In this document: positions 23,311 to 31,391 of the stretch, in pieces | Layout: the number at the start of each line of letters is the position of its first letter | Position numbering within the stretch: position 1 is the first letter of the stretch | Made by a program: the position numbers and the translations under genes | The notes under the pieces: model-generated | The model's database searches: none | The model's input: the letters and a program-made list of their open reading frames with translations, nothing else | What the model was told of the DNA's origin: nothing | Assembly: GCA_016464795.1 (NCBI GenBank) | Contig: JAEKNN010000027.1 | Span: forward strand, 1-38,984 | Direction of reading: 5' to 3' | Source of the DNA: Candidatus Amunia macphersoniae | GTDB lineage: Bacteria > Chloroflexota > Dormibacteria > Aeolococcales > Aeolococcaceae | Length of the DNA stretch: 38,984 nucleotides

Positions 23311-25776
23311 ATGACCACGCTGATCGATCCGGTTGCCCACGCGCTCGATCAGCTCCGGGCCAGCGTTACCGTCGCCGGCCGCATCGTCCACGAGGAGCTG
23401 ATCCCCGCCAACACTGCCGAGTACGCGCCGTGGCCTACGGCACTGGATCCGCGTCTGGTGGCCGCGCTTCGGGCGCGGGGCATCCACCGGCCCTACATCC
23501 ATCAGGGGGAGGCCATCGACCACGCGCTGGCCGGCCGCGACGTGGTGGTGGTCACACCGACAGCCAGCGGCAAGACGCTTGCCTTCGCGGCGCCCGTCAT
23601 CGATGCGTGGCTCCACGACCCCGAGGCGCGATCACTGTGGCTGTTTCCCACCAAGGCACTGGCCCAGGACCAGCTCGCCGGCCTCCAGGACATCGCCATC
23701 CACCTGCCCGCCGGCTTGCGCGCGGCAACCTACGACGGCGACACCGCGCCGGGGCTGCGTCGGGCGGTGCGCAACGAGGGCAACATCGTGGTCACCAATC
23801 CGGACATGCTGCACAGCGGCATCCTCCCTCACCACACCAGCTGGGTCCGGCTCTTCCAGCACCTGCGCTACATCGTCGTCGACGAGCTCCATGCCTACCG
23901 CGGCCTCTTCGGCTCGCATCTCGCCAATGTCTTGCGCCGCCTGCTCCGCCTCTGCCGCTTCTACGGCAGCAACCCCACTCTGATCGCGTGCAGCGCCACC
24001 ATCGCCAACCCGCGCGAGCTCGCCGAGAAGCTGCTGGAGCGGCCCGTCCAGCTGGTCGATCGCAACGGTGCCCCGCGCGCGGCCCGCCGCCTGTGGTTCT
24101 GGAATCCACCAATGGTCGACGGCACCATGGGCGTGCGTCGCTCGGCGACGCTCGAGGCCCGGCGGCTGATGACCGAGCTGCTCACGCGCAAGCTGCAGAC
24201 CATCGCCTTCACGCGCAGCCGGTCGGGGGTCGAGGTCCTGCTCAACTATCTGCAGCGCCTCCATCCTGCACCGCGACAGGGGGGCGCCTCCCCGGTGCGC
24301 GGCTATCGCGGCGGCTATCTCCCGCTGGAACGGCGCGCCATCGAGGCCGGGTTGCGCGACGGAAGCGTGCGCGGCGTGGTCAGCACCAACGCGCTCGAGC
24401 TGGGCATCGACATCGGCAATCTCGATGCTGCCATCCTTGTCGGATACCCAGGAAGCATCGCGTCCACCTGGCAGCAGCTGGGCCGCGCCGGGCGACGTGA
24501 CAGCGAATCGCTGGGCGTGTTCATCGCCACCGACTCGCCGCTTGACCAGTTCCTGGTCACTCACCCGCGCTACCTGCTCGACGCCCCGCCCGAACACGGC
24601 CTGGTCAACCCCGACAACCTGCTGGTGCTCGGCGCCCACCTCCAGGCTGCGGCGTTCGAGCTGGCTTTCGAGACCGAGGAGTCGTTCGGCGGCGCAGGGG
24701 TGGACACCACCGGTGCGCTCCTCGACCTCTTCCGTGACGACGGTCTGGTTCACCGCACCGGCTCGCGTTATCACTGGGCGGCGGACGCCTTCCCCGCGGA
24801 GGCGATCTCCCTGCGCCGAGCCGCCGCCACCAACGTGGTCATCATCGACACCTCCACCGGGGCCGGCGGTCCCGGGCAGGGCCCCCAGGGCCCGTGGGCG
24901 GCCAGTGGGGGAGGGCGTCCGGGGAGCGACGGCCGGGTGATCGGGGAGGTGGACCAGTTCGCCGCGCCGGTGCTGGTTCACGACGACGCCATCTACCTCC
25001 ACCAGGGGCGCCAATTCCACGTCGAGCGGCTCGACTGGGAGGAGAAGCGAGCCTATGTGCATCCCGTCAGCGTCGAGCACTTCACCCTCGCCGAGACCCG
25101 CACCACCCTGCAGATCCTGGAGCGCTACGAGGGGCCTGTGGGCACCGCCTGTCGCCGCTCTCTGGGCGAGGTGCGGATCAGCCGGCTGGCCACGATGTAC
25201 AAGAAGGTGCGCTTCCTCACCCACGAGAACGTCGGCTCGGGCCCCATCTCGCTCCCGGAGCAGGACCTGCACTCGGTGGCCGCGTGGCTGGCCTTCGATC
25301 CCGGAGAGCTGGGTGGCCTCGACCGAGCCAATCTCGACGCCGGGCTGTCCGGGCTCGCTGCCAGCCTCCACGCCGCCGCCTGCCTGCTCTGCATGTGCGA
25401 TCCCCACGACATCGGCACCCACGCAGCGCTGCGCGCCGCCTCACCCCCGGCGGCCGTGCTCGGCATCCCGGCCATGGCCACCGCGGCCGCCGCGCCCGAG
25501 CCGCCGGAGTTCGTGGCGGGATGGCGACCCGAGCCGGCTCCGATGCCGGCTCCGGTCGAGGTGGGATGGCCCACCTGCTACCTCTACGACTCCGTCGCGG
25601 GCGGGGTGGGCTTCGCTGAGCGCTGCCATCAGCGGCACTCGGACCTTGCCCGAATGGCGCTGGAGCTCGTCGACGGCTGCGGCTGCGATGGAGGCTGCCC
25701 CTCATGCGTGGGCCCGGCGCCTGCCCGGGTGGACGCCAAGGCCGCCACCCGGCACCTGCTCGGCCTCGCTCGCTGA
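23311..25776 (+). CDS. mrfA: MrfA-type DEAD/DEAH helicase with DUF1998 domain
   Basis: 821 residues, superfamily 2 helicase of the YprA/MrfA type. Walker A is TPTASGKT (82-89), the DExH box DELH (191-194), motif III SAT (228-230) and motif VI QQLGRAGRR (388-396). The C-terminal DUF1998 region has Cys groups CLLCMC, then a CYLY...ERC segment and CGCDGGCPSC, a probable zinc site. In Bacillus subtilis MrfA acts with the exonuclease MrfB to repair mitomycin-type lesions independently of UvrA. ATG 23311 follows an SOS-controlled promoter; the longer frame from 23185 would read through that promoter. The AlkA-like gene begins 42 bases downstream. Confidence 0.92.
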   Translation: MTTLIDPVAHALDQLRASVTVAGRIVHEELIPANTAEYAPWPTALDPRLVAALRARGIHRPYIHQGEAIDHALAGRDVVVVTPTASGKTLAFAAPVIDAWLHDPEARSLWLFPTKALAQDQLAGLQDIAIHLPAGLRAATYDGDTAPGLRRAVRNEGNIVVTNPDMLHSGILPHHTSWVRLFQHLRYIVVDELHAYRGLFGSHLANVLRRLLRLCRFYGSNPTLIACSATIANPRELAEKLLERPVQLVDRNGAPRAARRLWFWNPPMVDGTMGVRRSATLEARRLMTELLTRKLQTIAFTRSRSGVEVLLNYLQRLHPAPRQGGASPVRGYRGGYLPLERRAIEAGLRDGSVRGVVSTNALELGIDIGNLDAAILVGYPGSIASTWQQLGRAGRRDSESLGVFIATDSPLDQFLVTHPRYLLDAPPEHGLVNPDNLLVLGAHLQAAAFELAFETEESFGGAGVDTTGALLDLFRDDGLVHRTGSRYHWAADAFPAEAISLRRAAATNVVIIDTSTGAGGPGQGPQGPWAASGGGRPGSDGRVIGEVDQFAAPVLVHDDAIYLHQGRQFHVERLDWEEKRAYVHPVSVEHFTLAETRTTLQILERYEGPVGTACRRSLGEVRISRLATMYKKVRFLTHENVGSGPISLPEQDLHSVAAWLAFDPGELGGLDRANLDAGLSGLAASLHAAACLLCMCDPHDIGTHAALRAASPPAAVLGIPAMATAAAAPEPPEFVAGWRPEPAPMPAPVEVGWPTCYLYDSVAGGVGFAERCHQRHSDLARMALELVDGCGCDGGCPSCVGPAPARVDAKAATRHLLGLAR

Positions 25777-25805
25777 GCGGCTCCCCCGCGACTGCGGCCT
25801 GCTGC

Positions 25806-25811
25806 TAGCGT
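25806..25811 (+). promoter_or_regulatory. -10 element of the second AlkA-like gene
   Basis: TAGCGT, seven bases before GTG 25819. It would let the glycosylase be made apart from mrfA read-through. No SOS box is present here. Confidence 0.4.
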
Positions 25812-25818
25812 CGCCTTC

Positions 25819-26487
25819 GTGCTCTCTGACGCCTCGCCACCCAGCGTCAACCCGCCCAAGCCGCGTCGGCGTCTGACGTCTCCCCGGTCGATCGGGCAGC
25901 ATCTGGTGCGGGTCGATCCCGCCTTCGCCACAGTGGTGCGTGCCGCCCGCCCGTTCACGCCGCGCCCGCCGGGCCGGGACGCCTTCAATGCGCTGGCCAG
26001 GGCGATCGTGTACCAACAGCTGGCTGGGCGGGCCGCCGCCGCGATCCATGGACGGTTCGTCGCCCTCTTCGACGAGGACGCGCCCACGCCGGCAACGGTG
26101 TTGCGCCTGCCTGCCGGCGCTCTGCGCGGAGTGGGGCTGTCGGGTGCCAAGGCCGGGGCCATCCTCGATCTCGCTGCCAAGTGCACTGACGGCACCATCC
26201 CGATGGCGGAGCTGCCGGCGATGGCCGACGACGAGGTGGTCGCGCGGCTGTCGGTGGTGCGTGGAGTGGGACGGTGGACCGCTGAGATGTTCCTGCTCTT
26301 CGACCTCCGCCGTCCTGACGTGTGGCCGGTCGACGACTATGGGGTTCGTAAGGGGTGGGCCCTGGTTCACGGGGCTGAGGTGATGCCGTCTCCCAGAGAG
26401 TTGATGAGGCTCGGCGACGCACTGCGCCCCCATCGGTCCGCAGCGGCCTGGTATTGCTGGCGGGCGGTGGACACCATCACACCCTGA
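25819..26487 (+). CDS. Short AlkA-like DNA-3-methyladenine glycosylase
   Basis: 222 residues, mostly the HhH-GPD helical domain without the AlkA N-terminal beta domain. Landmarks are FNALARAIVYQQLAGRAAAAI, the helix-hairpin-helix LSVVRGVGRWTAEMFLLF, and the catalytic Asp in WPVDDYGVRKG. It should remove alkylated purines, leaving an abasic site. Its place between the MrfA helicase and MrfB exonuclease genes suggests a shared role against alkylating or cross-linking agents. GTG 25819 lies seven bases after TAGCGT and 42 bases after mrfA, so both read-through and independent expression are possible. Confidence 0.9.
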   Translation: MLSDASPPSVNPPKPRRRLTSPRSIGQHLVRVDPAFATVVRAARPFTPRPPGRDAFNALARAIVYQQLAGRAAAAIHGRFVALFDEDAPTPATVLRLPAGALRGVGLSGAKAGAILDLAAKCTDGTIPMAELPAMADDEVVARLSVVRGVGRWTAEMFLLFDLRRPDVWPVDDYGVRKGWALVHGAEVMPSPRELMRLGDALRPHRSAAAWYCWRAVDTITP

Positions 26488-26537
26488 CCACGGGCGGTCG
26501 TCGGGTCCGCTGGGAGGCTCAGGCCCGGCGGGGAGAC

Positions 26538-26975
26538 TCAGGTCCCGGTTCGGTCGACCGGCTGCCGTCCCACCAGCATTCGACGGCGTCGCAGGGCCCG
26601 CATGATTGCGGCTGCCTCATCGGGGTCAGCCTGCTCCAGCGTCGACGATTGGACCGTCACTCCTTTGCGCCCCCGTGTCCACTGTCGGTGCGGCCGCCCG
26701 GCGAGCGAGACCGGGATGTCGTCCAGGCGCGCCAGTGCGGAGAGCGGCGTGCGGTCCGCCGACATCGCCGGCTGCGCGGAACCCTCTGGCGCCACCTTCT
26801 TCTCGAGCCTGCGCATCCAGGAGAGCAGGACGACCACCCACACACCAGTCGCCGCCACGGCCACGAAGACCGCGGGGGCCAGAGGGGAGGTGTCGCCATC
26901 GGCTGTGACCACCGCCACCGCGGCGAGAACCATCGCCGACCAGACGACTGTCGCGTTTCTCAGCCTGTAAACCAT
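26538..26975 (-). CDS. Small two-helix membrane protein of unknown function
   Basis: 145 residues. Two hydrophobic helices lie close together near the N-terminus (VVWSAMVLAAVAVVTA and APAVFVAVAATGVWVVVLLSW). They are followed by a basic patch (MRRLEKKVAPEG) and a cytosolic tail rich in Arg and Glu, including EAAAIMRALRRRRML. I do not recognise a family. ATG 26975 lies eight bases after TAGAAT; a longer frame to 27206 would run through the mrfB operator region. It stands between the two Mrf genes on the opposite strand, divergent from mrfB and convergent with the glycosylase. Confidence 0.65.
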   Translation of the reverse strand: MVYRLRNATVVWSAMVLAAVAVVTADGDTSPLAPAVFVAVAATGVWVVVLLSWMRRLEKKVAPEGSAQPAMSADRTPLSALARLDDIPVSLAGRPHRQWTRGRKGVTVQSSTLEQADPDEAAAIMRALRRRRMLVGRQPVDRTGT

Positions 26976-26983
26976 CCGGGCGG

Positions 26984-26989
26984 ATTCTA
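26984..26989 (-). promoter_or_regulatory. -10 element of the small membrane protein gene
   Basis: TAGAAT on the minus strand, eight bases before ATG 26975. Confidence 0.45.
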
Positions 26990-27191
26990 GGCTGGGTGTC
27001 ACCGACGAGCGACCGGAGCTTCCCCAGTGGGAGCGGCCGAAGCCGAACTTCAGCCGCTCCGCAGGAAGGGGGATACAGCTTTCGCTGCCCCCCGAGTATA
27101 CGAATCGGAGCGCCCTCGTCAGCCCACGCGCGGGTGCCTGACCCGCGCGGACGAGCAATCGCTGCGATTGCTTCGAACGCCACTGTTTTCT

Positions 27192-27220
27192 TTGCGCGGC
27201 GAACAAGTGTTCGCTACCCT
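27192..27220 (+). promoter_or_regulatory. mrfB promoter (-35 TTGCGC, 17-bp spacer, -10 TACCCT)
   Basis: -35 TTGCGC at 27192-27197, -10 TACCCT at 27215-27220, spacer exactly 17 bases. GTG 27227 is six bases after the -10, so the transcript is leaderless. Layout and spacing match the mrfA promoter. Confidence 0.75.
27199..27214. promoter_or_regulatory. LexA-type SOS operator upstream of mrfB
   Basis: GCGAACAAGTGTTCGC: half-sites GCGAAC and GTTCGC around AAGT form a perfect palindrome. It abuts the -10 exactly as at mrfA, so both genes are predicted to be held by LexA. Confidence 0.82.
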
Positions 27221-27226
27221 GCGGTC

Positions 27227-28492
27227 GTGATCGAGCCGAAGACGGCCACCATCAGCGCGCTTCGAGCCCGGCTCGCCGCGCTGGGCGGAACGGGAGTCGA
27301 GCGCGCGGTGGCGCGCCCGCTTGGGCTCGGCACGGCCGACCGTGCCGCCGGCCTGGGATTTGTCGCCGAGTCCAGCAGTCGGGGAGAGGTGTTCGTGCGC
27401 CGGTTGGCCGTCGACCTGGGCGGTTTCCTGGGGCGCGCCGGTCTGTCCGCCATGCCCCCGACAGCCCAGCTGCTGGCACTGGTCGGACATCCCTGCGCCC
27501 CGGGAGGACCGGCGTGGGTGAGCGGGGAGGGCGTCGGGGTGCTCGACATCGAGAGCCTCGGGCTGCATGGCAGCGGGGTGATGGCGTTCCTCGTTGGGCT
27601 CGGAATCCAACGCGGCGACGTCCTCGAGGCCGAGCAGTACCTGCTGGTCGACCCCGACGGCGAGGAGGCGATGCTGGGGGCGATCGCTGCCCGGATCTGC
27701 GCCCACAGACTGTGGCTGACCTACAACGGGCGCAGCTTTGACGTGCCTGTTCTCGCCGCCCGCTGCACCATCAACCGGCTCGATCCGAGCACCATCGAAC
27801 CGCGCCTCCACGGTGACCTGTTGGGGCCGGTCCGTCGCCTCTTCCGTGACCGGCTCGGCCCCTGCACGCTCCGGCATGCGGAGATGTCCCTGCTCAACCA
27901 TCATCGCGTCGACGACGTCCCCGGCTTCGAAGCTCCAGGGCGCTATCGAGCCTGGCTGCGCGGCGCTCCCAATCGCGCTCTCGCCGGCGTCGTGGTGCAC
28001 AACCTGCAGGACATCGTCAGCACCGTGGTGGTGGGAGCGCGGCTGGCGGCGCATGTCGGAGGGGAGCGGGTACGGCCTGCCCACGCTGCTGATCGGTACC
28101 TGCTCGGCCGCCACCTCGAGCGCCAGGGAGTCGCCGATGGCGCCGAAACGGAACTGCGCGCTGCGGTGGACGAGGGGGTCGACCCCTGGGCGCGGCAGGC
28201 GGCTCACCGCCTAGCGCTGGTGCTGCAGCGGCGAGGCGCCGCTGCCGAGTCGATCGAGATCTGGCGGCGGCTCCATGAGAGTGATCGACGCGACCTTCGT
28301 GCTGCCCGCGGATACGCCATTCGCCTCGAGCGCACCGGCGACCTGCCGGCAGCCCTCGAGGTCTGCCTTCGGGTCCGGGCCGTCAGAGCCGAGCTCGGGC
28401 CCTGGTGGGCCCGTCTGCGCGGCGGCGGAGAGGAGGGCGACCTCGACTGGGATCGTCGCCGGCTCCGATTGCAGCGCCGGCTGCATTCGTAG
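27227..28492 (+). CDS. mrfB: MrfB/YprB-type RNase H-fold exonuclease with TPR tail
   Basis: 421 residues. The exonuclease domain spans about 95-275. Its acidic set is D107 and E109 in VLDIESLGL, D172 in YNGRSFDVP, D197 in HGDLL, and H258/D262 in HNLQDIVS. This is the DEDD layout of the YprB family. The remaining ~120 residues are helical repeats of TPR type (LALVLQRRGAAAESIEIWRRL and following). In Bacillus subtilis MrfB is a metal-dependent exonuclease that works with MrfA on mitomycin damage. GTG 27227 follows an SOS-type promoter by six bases; the frame could extend to 26996 but would cross it. The flippase start lies one base after its stop. Confidence 0.9.
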   Translation: MIEPKTATISALRARLAALGGTGVERAVARPLGLGTADRAAGLGFVAESSSRGEVFVRRLAVDLGGFLGRAGLSAMPPTAQLLALVGHPCAPGGPAWVSGEGVGVLDIESLGLHGSGVMAFLVGLGIQRGDVLEAEQYLLVDPDGEEAMLGAIAARICAHRLWLTYNGRSFDVPVLAARCTINRLDPSTIEPRLHGDLLGPVRRLFRDRLGPCTLRHAEMSLLNHHRVDDVPGFEAPGRYRAWLRGAPNRALAGVVVHNLQDIVSTVVVGARLAAHVGGERVRPAHAADRYLLGRHLERQGVADGAETELRAAVDEGVDPWARQAAHRLALVLQRRGAAAESIEIWRRLHESDRRDLRAARGYAIRLERTGDLPAALEVCLRVRAVRAELGPWWARLRGGGEEGDLDWDRRRLRLQRRLHS

Positions 28493-28493
28493 A

Positions 28494-30008
28494 ATGCCCA
28501 CCTTGCAGGAGGAGCCGTCGCCGCCAGACGCGTCCGGCACCGTCACGCCCGATTCGACCAGCGGGCTGGGCTCGAGAGCGCTGCGCTTCACAGTCCTCAT
28601 CCTGGTGGCTCGGATCGTCTCCCGCCTGCTCGCACTGGTTGCCGTCGTCGCCATCGGCAACGCGCTCGGCGACAGCGGGTTCGGCCAGATGCAGACGGCG
28701 ATCACCTACACCGCGCTGGTCGGCGCCATCACCGACATCGGCTTCACCGCGCTCTATGTGCGCGAGGGCGCCCGTGAGCCGGGTCAGCTGCCCCGCTACT
28801 TCAACAACGTGGCCTCGATCAAGCTGTTCCTGATCGCCATCTCGCTGCCCTTGCTGGCGGCATGCCTGTGGTTCTCCGGCATCGAGTCACTGTTGCTCCC
28901 GGCCTTTGCGCTGCTCATCCTCAGCGGCTACTCACTGCTGCTGCGCAGCAGCCTCTACGCATTGCAGCGGCTCAACTTCGAGATCGCGGAGATCGTCCCG
29001 GAGACCGCGGTGATCCTGGTGCTGGCACTCATCGGCTCGCGCATCCATGCCGGCCCCGGCTACTTTCTCTGGGCGTACGCGGCCAGCTCCGGCTTCGCCA
29101 CCGTGTACTTCGTCACAGTCCTGCTGAGCAAGCGCATCGTACGTCCTCGCTGGCAGCTCGAGACTGACCTGTTCTCGCGCTGGGTGAGGGCGGGCATCCC
29201 CCTGGCGATCACCTACGTGCTCACCACTGTGTACTTCAAGCTCGACGTGCCGATCCTGCAGCACTATCGCTCGTACGCCGAGGTGGGGTGGTACACGTTC
29301 GCATATCGCCCATTCGAGGCTTTGCTGTTCATCCCTGGCACGCTTCGCACAGTGATGTTCCCGGTGCTGGCGATCTACTACCGCAACGCGCCCAATCGGG
29401 TGCTGGCGTCGGCGGAGAAGTTCTTCAAGGGACTGGCCGTGATCGGCTTGCCGATCACCGTCGGCCTCTTCCTGCTCGCCCCGCAGTACATCGCCCTCAT
29501 CTCCAACCAGTTCCCGGAGAGCGGAGCTGCCCTGCGCATCCTGGCCCTGGCGATCGTGTTCATGTTCGTCGACAACACGTTCGCTGCGGTGCTCAACGCC
29601 ATCGACAGGCAGAAGCTGTTCGCTTACGTGGCGCTCAGCGGGTTGGTTCTCAACCTCGGGCTGAACATCGTGCTGATCCCTCGCTTCGGGTACATCGGCG
29701 CCAGTTGGGCAACCGTAGTCACCGAGGTGGGACTGGTGGCCGTGGGCTGGCTGACACTGCGTCATGTGTTGGGCCCGCTGCGGGTCGTCAGGTTGTGCTG
29801 GAAGCCGCTGGTGGCGGGGCTGGTGATGGGCGCATTCGTGGTTGTCAGCAATCCGCACGGGCGGAGTGCCGTGCTGCTGGTCAGCGCCCTGGCCGCTGTC
29901 ATCTACGCCCTGATGCTCTACATCCTTCGTGCCGCAGACGACGAGGAGCAGTCGATCATTCGCCGAGCGCTGCGCCCGCGCACCGCCAGGGCCGCCCCAC
30001 CGGTCTGA
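28494..30008 (+). CDS. Oligosaccharide flippase (MOP/Wzx-like)
   Basis: 504 residues with about 12-14 hydrophobic helices. The start FTVLILVARIVSRLLALVAVVAIGNALGDSGFGQMQTAIT is typical of polysaccharide exporters of the MOP superfamily, as are the central SRWVRAGIPLAITYVLTT and NRVLASAEKFFKGLAVIG segments and FPESGAALRIL. It probably flips lipid-linked saccharides across the membrane. No glycosyltransferase lies nearby, so the substrate is unknown. ATG 28494 begins one base after the mrfB stop. It may therefore be translated from the same SOS-controlled transcript, although the functions have no evident link. Confidence 0.88.
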   Translation: MPTLQEEPSPPDASGTVTPDSTSGLGSRALRFTVLILVARIVSRLLALVAVVAIGNALGDSGFGQMQTAITYTALVGAITDIGFTALYVREGAREPGQLPRYFNNVASIKLFLIAISLPLLAACLWFSGIESLLLPAFALLILSGYSLLLRSSLYALQRLNFEIAEIVPETAVILVLALIGSRIHAGPGYFLWAYAASSGFATVYFVTVLLSKRIVRPRWQLETDLFSRWVRAGIPLAITYVLTTVYFKLDVPILQHYRSYAEVGWYTFAYRPFEALLFIPGTLRTVMFPVLAIYYRNAPNRVLASAEKFFKGLAVIGLPITVGLFLLAPQYIALISNQFPESGAALRILALAIVFMFVDNTFAAVLNAIDRQKLFAYVALSGLVLNLGLNIVLIPRFGYIGASWATVVTEVGLVAVGWLTLRHVLGPLRVVRLCWKPLVAGLVMGAFVVVSNPHGRSAVLLVSALAAVIYALMLYILRAADDEEQSIIRRALRPRTARAAPPV

Positions 30009-30028
30009 CCGCCTCAGCGTTGGAGGGG

Positions 30029-31273
30029 TCAGGCGCCTGCGGGAGTGGCGCTGTTCGGGGTCACCGCTGCCGCGGTCACACCTGTGTTGTCGTACTGGGC
30101 GAAGGGGGTCTGCCAGTCGGCCTCGCCATTGTTGATGTCCGCGATGTTGACGGTGGGGCTCACCTGCACCACATCACCCGGCAGGGACCAGTTGTAGAAG
30201 GTGATCGCGTGCGCCTCACTCAGGTTGACGCAGCCATGGGACACGTCACGGGCACCCTGGTCGCCCACTGACCAGGGGGCCGAGTGGATGAAGAACCCGT
30301 TGGTGGAGATCGCCGTGTCGTAGTAGACGTAGTCGTTGTAGTAGTTGGCGCTGCCCGGGACGCAAGCGGCCCCGCCGAACGTCTGGCACGACTTCATCTT
30401 GACCTTGTCGGCCTTGTACAAGACGATCAGGTTCCCCGACAGCGTCTCGAAGCCGGGCTTTCCCATGCTGATCGGCCAGGTGTTGATCAGCTTGTCGTTC
30501 TCGTACACCTGCATCTGGTGGGTGACGTCACTGAGGATCGAGACGTGCTTGGCGCCGACGGTGAAGGACTGTGACCATCCTGCCATCCCCCAGACACCGT
30601 TGCCGGCGTTGACGCCGTGGAAGTTGGCGCTGACCGTCACCTTGGTGCCCGTCTGCCAGTACTCGGCCGGCCGGTAGTGGAGGACTGTGTCAGAGAACCA
30701 GTGCCATGCGCCCACCTGCGCCGGTGTGGAGACCACCTTGAGGTGCTTGATGATCTCGGGCTGCTGAGCCCGCGCGATCGGCGTGTTGAAGGTGAGATCG
30801 ATGGGCTCAGCCACACCCACCGTGTCGCCGTCGGCCGGCGTGGCGTCGGTGAGCAGACGCCCGGTGACGTTGCTGATGGTGGCGAAGGTGGCCAGCGCGC
30901 TGGTGTGCGTACCCGCAACCCCAGCGGCGGTGACGCTCACCTGGTAGCTGGCCGCCGGGTCGAGCCCGTCGGTCGCGGTCCACGTCTTCTGGTCAGGGGA
31001 GAACGCACCGGGGACAGGCGCCCCATCCACCCGGGTGACCACCACAGTGCTCAGCGAGCCAGTGCTGCTGGACACTTTGACCGGCGCGTCCAGGGGAACC
31101 TCGGCAGCGCGATCGGAAGGAGAGATGGTCACGTCGGGTGGAGTTGGGGCCACCATGGCGGCCTGGCCACCCCCTGCGACGACTCCACCGGTGCCGTTCG
31201 GAGCGCTGCAGCCGGCCACCATCGTTGCCCCACCGAGGAGGGCAGCGAGCACGAGCGGGCGCCGAGAACTCAT
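30029..31273 (-). CDS. L,D-transpeptidase lipoprotein (Ig-like domains + YkuD)
   Basis: 414 residues. A signal peptide with lipobox TMVAGC anchors it outside the membrane. Two Ig-like beta domains span about 45-245, with the inter-domain segment LTFNTPIARAQQPEIIKHL typical of mycobacterial-type L,D-transpeptidases. The YkuD catalytic domain follows, with HSAPW and the active-site motif DVSHGCVNLS carrying the nucleophilic Cys. It makes 3-3 cross-links in peptidoglycan and is usually carbapenem-sensitive. ATG 31273 lies seven bases after TACGGT; the longer frame to 31456 would run antisense into the next gene. Confidence 0.93.
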   Translation of the reverse strand: MSSRRPLVLAALLGGATMVAGCSAPNGTGGVVAGGGQAAMVAPTPPDVTISPSDRAAEVPLDAPVKVSSSTGSLSTVVVTRVDGAPVPGAFSPDQKTWTATDGLDPAASYQVSVTAAGVAGTHTSALATFATISNVTGRLLTDATPADGDTVGVAEPIDLTFNTPIARAQQPEIIKHLKVVSTPAQVGAWHWFSDTVLHYRPAEYWQTGTKVTVSANFHGVNAGNGVWGMAGWSQSFTVGAKHVSILSDVTHQMQVYENDKLINTWPISMGKPGFETLSGNLIVLYKADKVKMKSCQTFGGAACVPGSANYYNDYVYYDTAISTNGFFIHSAPWSVGDQGARDVSHGCVNLSEAHAITFYNWSLPGDVVQVSPTVNIADINNGEADWQTPFAQYDNTGVTAAAVTPNSATPAGA

Positions 31274-31280
31274 CACTTGA

Positions 31281-31286
31281 ACCGTA
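31281..31286 (-). promoter_or_regulatory. -10 element of the L,D-transpeptidase gene
   Basis: TACGGT on the minus strand, seven bases before ATG 31273. Confidence 0.4.
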
Positions 31287-31391
31287 CCATGCGTTGACTG
31301 ATCCGATGCCGCGCGAGAGTACGGATGTGCGCCCCGCGACCTCTGAACAACGGCGCGGGCAACGCGAAGGTTTCGCGGGAGGGCTGACGAG

